Source of the DNA: CAYVMD01 sp964452465
GTDB taxonomy: Bacteria; Armatimonadota; JACIXR01
NCBI GenBank assembly: GCA_964452465.1
Contig: CAYVMD010000041.1
Span: 1-18,092 of the forward strand
Direction of reading: 5' to 3'
DNA length: 18,092 bases
Each line of letters starts with the position of its first letter. Positions within the stretch are counted from its first letter, which is position 1. The notes below the pieces were generated by a model, which searched no databases, was not told the DNA's origin, and was given only the letters and a program-made list of their open reading frames with translations. A program made the translations under genes and the position numbers. Positions 13,971 through 18,092 of the stretch are shown here, one piece after another.

Positions 13971-16900
13971 ATGATGGAGAGGTACCTCTTAGTGTGGATG
14001 GCGTTAATTGCGAGTTTTGCCCTCAGCGCCTCCTACGACTCAACGCGGGGGAACTATATAGGGCGTTCCGGTATCCCCCTCGGTGGGTTGGGCACGGGAA
14101 CCTTGGAGATCCGTCCCAACGGAGGCTTCGAGGAGTGGCAGATCTTCAACAACACCGCCAATCCCTTCTCCAGCCCCGATACATTCTTCGCCATTTGGGC
14201 GAAGACGGAGGGAGGAAAACCAGTTAGCAAGATCCTCCAGTTGGAGAAGGGCACTCTCCCCGCCGTGGAGAGGATCCTCTACGATGGCGAATTCCCTTTC
14301 GCCTTCCTTCGCTACATCGATGCCAACCTGCCGGTCAAGGTGGAAATGACCGCCTTTTCTCCCTTCATCCCTCACAACTACAAGGATTCCGCCCTCCCCA
14401 TTGCCTTCTTCCTCTTCAAGGTAAAGAACACCTCCACGAAAAAGGCGGAGGTCTCCCTTCTCTTCTCCTGCCAGAACATGGTCGGCATAGGGGAGGGATA
14501 CGAAGGACCGGTGGACAATAAGCCCGTTAAAGGTAGGAATTATCAGGGGCTCTTCATGGGAGTGCCCAAGGGAGTGGGGGCTTCCTTCAACCCTCCGGTA
14601 AGGGTGCTCTTTATCTCTCGTGCCGACCCCGGTTACTACCAGCAATTTATCAAGACAATCTCCTGTGAGGGAGTGAAGGTGGAACGGGCGAGGTTCCCGG
14701 GAGGCAAGCTCTCCCTCCCTACAAGCGATCCAAGGGAATTAGCGAGGAACTACGACATAATTTGGCTGGCGGAAACGACCCATATGGCAGAGTCCTTGGG
14801 AGGGGAGCACATGAAGATAATCCAAGAAGCGGTGAGGGAGGGAGCTTCCTTCCTCCTCACGGGAGGATGGGATTCCTTTTACGGCTATAACGACGAACGG
14901 TGGGGCAAGTTGACGGGAACGCCCATAGAGGAGATATGCCCGATTAAATTTAAGGGGAGTTACGACGCCATCAACAAGGGCGTCGGTATGGTAGCGGTGA
15001 AGGAGCACCCCATTCTGGCGGGTATTTCTCCCACCCATCTCCCCCAGATCGGGGGCTACAACGAAGTGGAAGCGGTGAAGCCCGGAGGCAAGGTCGTCCT
15101 CAACACATCGGAGGGGCATCCCCTCCTTATAGAAGGGACCTATGGAAAGGGAAGGGTGCTCGTCTACGCCTCGGCGATTTGGGGAGGTTGGCCTGGACAG
15201 GGCTATGCCTGGGACAGGCTCTTTCGCAACATGGTTGCCTATCTTGCCAACTCCCAATACTCCTCCGCCTCTGGTCTAACGGGGGCGGAGTCCACCTGGG
15301 GGGAGATGCTCATTGGAGGCGATGGCGTGGTGATGACCTCCTCTTGGGATGAGATCGATTCCCTATGGGAGGCTTTCTCTCAAACTGGCGACCTTCCTTC
15401 TAAGAGGGAGGGAAGAAACGGATGCTTGACGAGGAAGATCTCCCTGAAGCCCGGGGAGGAGAAGGAGGTCCTTTTCTTCCTATCCTGGTATTTCCCTAAC
15501 CTCTACGATGCCCTCCATAGGAGGCTGGGGCATAAGTATGAGGAATGGTTCAAGGGAGCCAAGGATGTCGCCGATTATGCCCTGGGGAAATTCCCCTATC
15601 TCAAGAAGGAATCCCTGCTCTTCCACGATGCCCTTTACTCCTCCACATTGCCCCGCTGGTTGGCGGATGCCATAAACGCCCAATTCACTACTTTGTACAA
15701 GAGCTCCTGGTGGACCAAGGACGGTACATTCGGCATTTGGGAAGGGATGAACGCCTGCTGTGGTCTCCAGACCACTGATGTGAGTTATTATGGTTCCTTC
15801 CCCGTTCTCCTCTTCTTCCCCGACCTGGAGAAGGTGGAGATCTCCCTCACCGCTCGGGCGCAGAGCCCTAAGGGAGAGATCCCCCACTTCTTCCCCGCTC
15901 GCTTCGATGTTCCTGATGGTTATTGGCGGATAGATATGATGCCCCAATTCGTCCTCATGGTATATCGGGATTACCTCTGGATGGGGGACAGGGGTTTCCT
16001 GGAGAAGATGTGGCCAGTGGTGAAGAAGGCAATGGATTACGAATTATCCATAGATACGGATGGCGATTACCTCCCCAACATAGAGGGCTCCGCTCTAACC
16101 TACGACGGTTGGCCCATGAAGGGGACCTCAGTCTATGTAGCTCACCTCTGGTTAACCTCCCTCATAGCCGGCGAGAGGATGGCGAGCATATTGGGAGATG
16201 GGGAGACCGCCAAGAGATATAGGGATATCTATGAGAGGGCGAGCAAGAACTTCGTTCAGGAGCTCTGGAACGGGGAATACTTCATCCTTTACCACGATGT
16301 GGGTAGCGGGCAGAAGGACGAGTGTTGCATGCTCGACCAATTGAATGGGCAATGGTATGCGGATATGCTCGGTCTCGGCTACATCGTCCCCAAGGAGATG
16401 ACCCTGAAGGCGATAAAATCCGCCTACAAATACAACAGGAAGCCCCTCCAGCCGGGGATGGCTTATATCGATTGGCAGAAGGGCGAATGTTGGGTTAATG
16501 GTGCTTGGCCGAGGGGAGGAGCTCCCTCGGGGGAGATAGGAGGGCAGTGGGGCTCTCCCTGGACGGGGACGGAATACATGTTCTCCTCCCTCCTCATTTA
16601 TGAGGGGCTGGTGAAGGAAGGCTTGGAGGTGGCGAAGGCGGTTTACGACCGCTACAACGCGGGAGGGCTTACCTGGAACCACATCGAATGCGGGGGGCAT
16701 TACTTCCGCCCCATGGATGTGCTAACTATCCTCCTTGCCATCCAATCCTATAATTATAACGCTGAGACAGGGGAGCTATCCCTAGCTCCGCGCCTCCAGC
16801 CCCAAGATCATCGTTCCCTCCTCATCTTCCCCACTGGCTGGGGCTTCTTCTCCCAAAAGAGGGCAGGAACATCCCAGACGAACGGGATAAGGATGGAAAG

Positions 16901-17084
16901 GGGGGAGGTTAAGATTTCCTCCCTCTCGCTACAACCCTTAAGAAAGCCGGCCAAGGTAGAGGTGGAGAAGCAGGGCAAGCCAGTGAAGGCGAGAACGGAA
17001 TGGCAGGACGGTAAGACAAGGATCATCTTCTCCGCTCCTTTGACCTTGAAGCAGGACGAGGAGTTGGTCATCAAGATGAAATAG
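13971..17084 (+). CDS. Secreted GH116-type glycosidase with an inserted amidotransferase-like (PF07090-like) domain
   Basis: Seen: 1037 residues. ATG 13971 follows AAGGAGGAG. A Sec signal (MMERYLLVWMALIASFALSA) comes first, then the GH116 N-terminal beta domain (IPLGGLGTGTLEIRPNGGFEEWQ) to about residue 205. Residues ~208-430 are a separate Rossmann-like module: VRVLFISR, NYDIIWLAETTH, GASFLLTGGWDSFYGYNDER, GTPIEEICPI, EHPILAGI and GKGRVLVYASAIWGGWPG. This resembles the GATase1-like family PF07090 (DUF1355). The beta domain then resumes, followed by an (alpha/alpha)6 barrel. Probable nucleophile E591 in WEG...GLQTTDVSYYGSF and acid/base D712 in TYDGW align with GH116 residues such as GBA2 E527 and D677. 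Known: GH116 enzymes cleave beta-glucosides, beta-xylosides or N-acetylglucosaminides. Substrate here is unknown. It is followed 11 bases later by the DUF6785 gene, so the two form an operon. Confidence 0.88.
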   Translation: MMERYLLVWMALIASFALSASYDSTRGNYIGRSGIPLGGLGTGTLEIRPNGGFEEWQIFNNTANPFSSPDTFFAIWAKTEGGKPVSKILQLEKGTLPAVERILYDGEFPFAFLRYIDANLPVKVEMTAFSPFIPHNYKDSALPIAFFLFKVKNTSTKKAEVSLLFSCQNMVGIGEGYEGPVDNKPVKGRNYQGLFMGVPKGVGASFNPPVRVLFISRADPGYYQQFIKTISCEGVKVERARFPGGKLSLPTSDPRELARNYDIIWLAETTHMAESLGGEHMKIIQEAVREGASFLLTGGWDSFYGYNDERWGKLTGTPIEEICPIKFKGSYDAINKGVGMVAVKEHPILAGISPTHLPQIGGYNEVEAVKPGGKVVLNTSEGHPLLIEGTYGKGRVLVYASAIWGGWPGQGYAWDRLFRNMVAYLANSQYSSASGLTGAESTWGEMLIGGDGVVMTSSWDEIDSLWEAFSQTGDLPSKREGRNGCLTRKISLKPGEEKEVLFFLSWYFPNLYDALHRRLGHKYEEWFKGAKDVADYALGKFPYLKKESLLFHDALYSSTLPRWLADAINAQFTTLYKSSWWTKDGTFGIWEGMNACCGLQTTDVSYYGSFPVLLFFPDLEKVEISLTARAQSPKGEIPHFFPARFDVPDGYWRIDMMPQFVLMVYRDYLWMGDRGFLEKMWPVVKKAMDYELSIDTDGDYLPNIEGSALTYDGWPMKGTSVYVAHLWLTSLIAGERMASILGDGETAKRYRDIYERASKNFVQELWNGEYFILYHDVGSGQKDECCMLDQLNGQWYADMLGLGYIVPKEMTLKAIKSAYKYNRKPLQPGMAYIDWQKGECWVNGAWPRGGAPSGEIGGQWGSPWTGTEYMFSSLLIYEGLVKEGLEVAKAVYDRYNAGGLTWNHIECGGHYFRPMDVLTILLAIQSYNYNAETGELSLAPRLQPQDHRSLLIFPTGWGFFSQKRAGTSQTNGIRMERGEVKISSLSLQPLRKPAKVEVEKQGKPVKARTEWQDGKTRIIFSAPLTLKQDEELVIKMK

Positions 17085-17095
17085 AAGGAGCAAAG

Positions 17096-18092
17096 GTGAG
17101 GAAGGGCTTTTCGCTGCGGGCTCTCCTAATAGGACTGTTCCTCATCCCGCCCAATGTATATTGGGTGATGATGGTGGAGGGGATATGGCATACAGGGCAT
17201 CCTAGCGTCATGGCCCTTCCCTGGAATGTGGTCTTCACCACCCTCGTCCTCATCCTCCTGAACCTCTTGGTCAAGAGGAGCTTCCCTTCCCTGGCTCTCA
17301 CCCAGGGGGAGCTCATCACGATCTATGTTATGCTTGCCTTGGCGAGCGTCATCGCGGGGCACGATTCCCTCCAACTCCAAGTGCCCGAGATGGCGATCCC
17401 TTATTGGCTCGCTACCCCTGAGAACAAATGGAGGGAGCTCTTCTTCCAACATCTCCCTAAGTGGTTGATAGTCCCCAATAAGGATATCGTGGCGGGATTT
17501 TTCACTGGTGGGGTAAATTTCTTCGGGAACAAGGTTCTCCTCAAAGCTTGGCTAGCCCCTATCCTCTGGTGGTGCCTTTTCATCTTCTTCTTCGGGTTAG
17601 CAATGCTCGCTATAAACTCCATCATAAGGAAGCAATGGGTGGAGAACGAGAAGTTGAGCTACCCCATTATCCAGTTGCCCTTGGCTATGACGGAAGGAGG
17701 AGGGGGGTCCGCCTTCTTTAAGAATAAGATACTCTGGATTGGCTTTGCCTGTACTGCCCTCATGGATATCATAAACGGTCTCCACACGCTTTACCCTACC
17801 TTTCCCCTCTACATTCGTGTTCGCCACGATGAGTTTAATGTAGGCGAATATATAAGGACCCCTCCCTGGAACGCCATCGGTTGGCTTCCCCTCCCCCTCT
17901 ATCCCTTTATCATCGCAATGGGTTATTTCATGCCTTTGGACCTTTCCTTTTCCCTGTGGTTCTTCTATCTGTTCAAGAAATTGCTATTGGTCATATCCTA
18001 CGCTATGGGCTATCAAGGCGCGAGCGATACTTCCGTGGGGATCTTCCCCTACTTAAGCGAGCAATCTTATGGGGCTTGGTTTGCCCTCTTTT
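17096..18092 (+). CDS. DUF6785-type polytopic membrane protein, N-terminal 332 residues (partial)
   Basis: Seen: GTG 17096, with GAAGGAG five bases upstream and 11 bases after the GH116 stop; the frame stays open to the window edge. Hydrophobic segments occur at about residues 7-27 (ALLIGLFLIPPNVYWVMMV), 41-60, 72-90 (ITIYVMLALASVIAGH), 150-180 (WLAPILWWCLFIFFFGLAML), 213-230, 262-285 and 290-312, so at least seven membrane helices. The block QWVENEKLSYPIIQLPLAMT is, as I recall it, characteristic of the DUF6784/DUF6785 family of Armatimonadota and Planctomycetota. Known: function undetermined; the layout suggests transport, loosely recalling oligopeptide-transporter-like proteins. Context: probably co-transcribed with a secreted glycosidase, so a link to uptake or export of a glycan product is an inference. 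The TTG and ATG codons farther in lack comparable ribosome binding sites. Confidence 0.82.
   Translation, partial: MRKGFSLRALLIGLFLIPPNVYWVMMVEGIWHTGHPSVMALPWNVVFTTLVLILLNLLVKRSFPSLALTQGELITIYVMLALASVIAGHDSLQLQVPEMAIPYWLATPENKWRELFFQHLPKWLIVPNKDIVAGFFTGGVNFFGNKVLLKAWLAPILWWCLFIFFFGLAMLAINSIIRKQWVENEKLSYPIIQLPLAMTEGGGGSAFFKNKILWIGFACTALMDIINGLHTLYPTFPLYIRVRHDEFNVGEYIRTPPWNAIGWLPLPLYPFIIAMGYFMPLDLSFSLWFFYLFKKLLLVISYAMGYQGASDTSVGIFPYLSEQSYGAWFALF

Overview
The window looks like a chromosomal segment from a thermophilic, carbohydrate-degrading bacterium of the Armatimonadota type (possibly the Fervidibacteria lineage). The lineage call is inference. It rests on a prepilin-like protein of the DUF1559 / H-X9-DG type, several secreted glycoside hydrolases, a URO-D-like protein, a DUF6785-type membrane protein, heavy use of AGG for arginine and ATA for isoleucine, and an archaeal-style ATP-dependent DNA ligase beside ordinary bacterial genes (xerC-hslV-hslU). 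I see no rRNA, tRNA, CRISPR array, transposase or phage gene.

Layout. (1) 1-283, minus: N-terminus of a Tat-exported GH5-like cellulase, running off the window. (2) 284-922: a gene-poor stretch with a possible relic of a small plus-strand gene. (3) 923-2566, minus: full-length ATP-dependent DNA ligase. It is divergent from 2680-5091, plus: a fused sugar-1-phosphate nucleotidyltransferase and galactokinase-type GHMP kinase. Both start from mirror-image promoters placed so that the mRNAs should be leaderless. (4) 5144-7976, plus: xerC-hslV-hslU, a tight operon for chromosome dimer resolution and proteolysis. (5) 7989-9701, minus: secreted clan GH-A glycosidase. (6) 9897-10613, minus: DUF1559 prepilin-like protein, followed by a strong hairpin terminator and preceded by an interrupted small reading frame and a T7G9 tract. 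(7) 11012-13243, plus: a cytosolic beta-propeller-like protein coupled to a URO-D-family protein. (8) 13240-13824, minus: a second ligase-type protein consisting only of the adenylation domain. (9) 13971 to the end, plus: a secreted GH116-type glycosidase carrying an inserted amidotransferase-like domain, then the start of a DUF6785-type polytopic membrane protein.

How the parts may fit. Three extracytoplasmic glycosidases (GH5-like, clan GH-A, GH116) would release sugars from plant or microbial polysaccharide. The kinase-nucleotidyltransferase fusion could convert one released monosaccharide directly into a nucleotide sugar. The DUF6785 membrane protein, coupled to the GH116 gene, may move something related. 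The propeller and URO-D pair is a common but unexplained companion of such clusters. The most unusual points are the fusion enzyme with a galacturonokinase-like signature, the domain inserted into GH116, the OB-less ligase module, and the recurring leaderless-promoter geometry.
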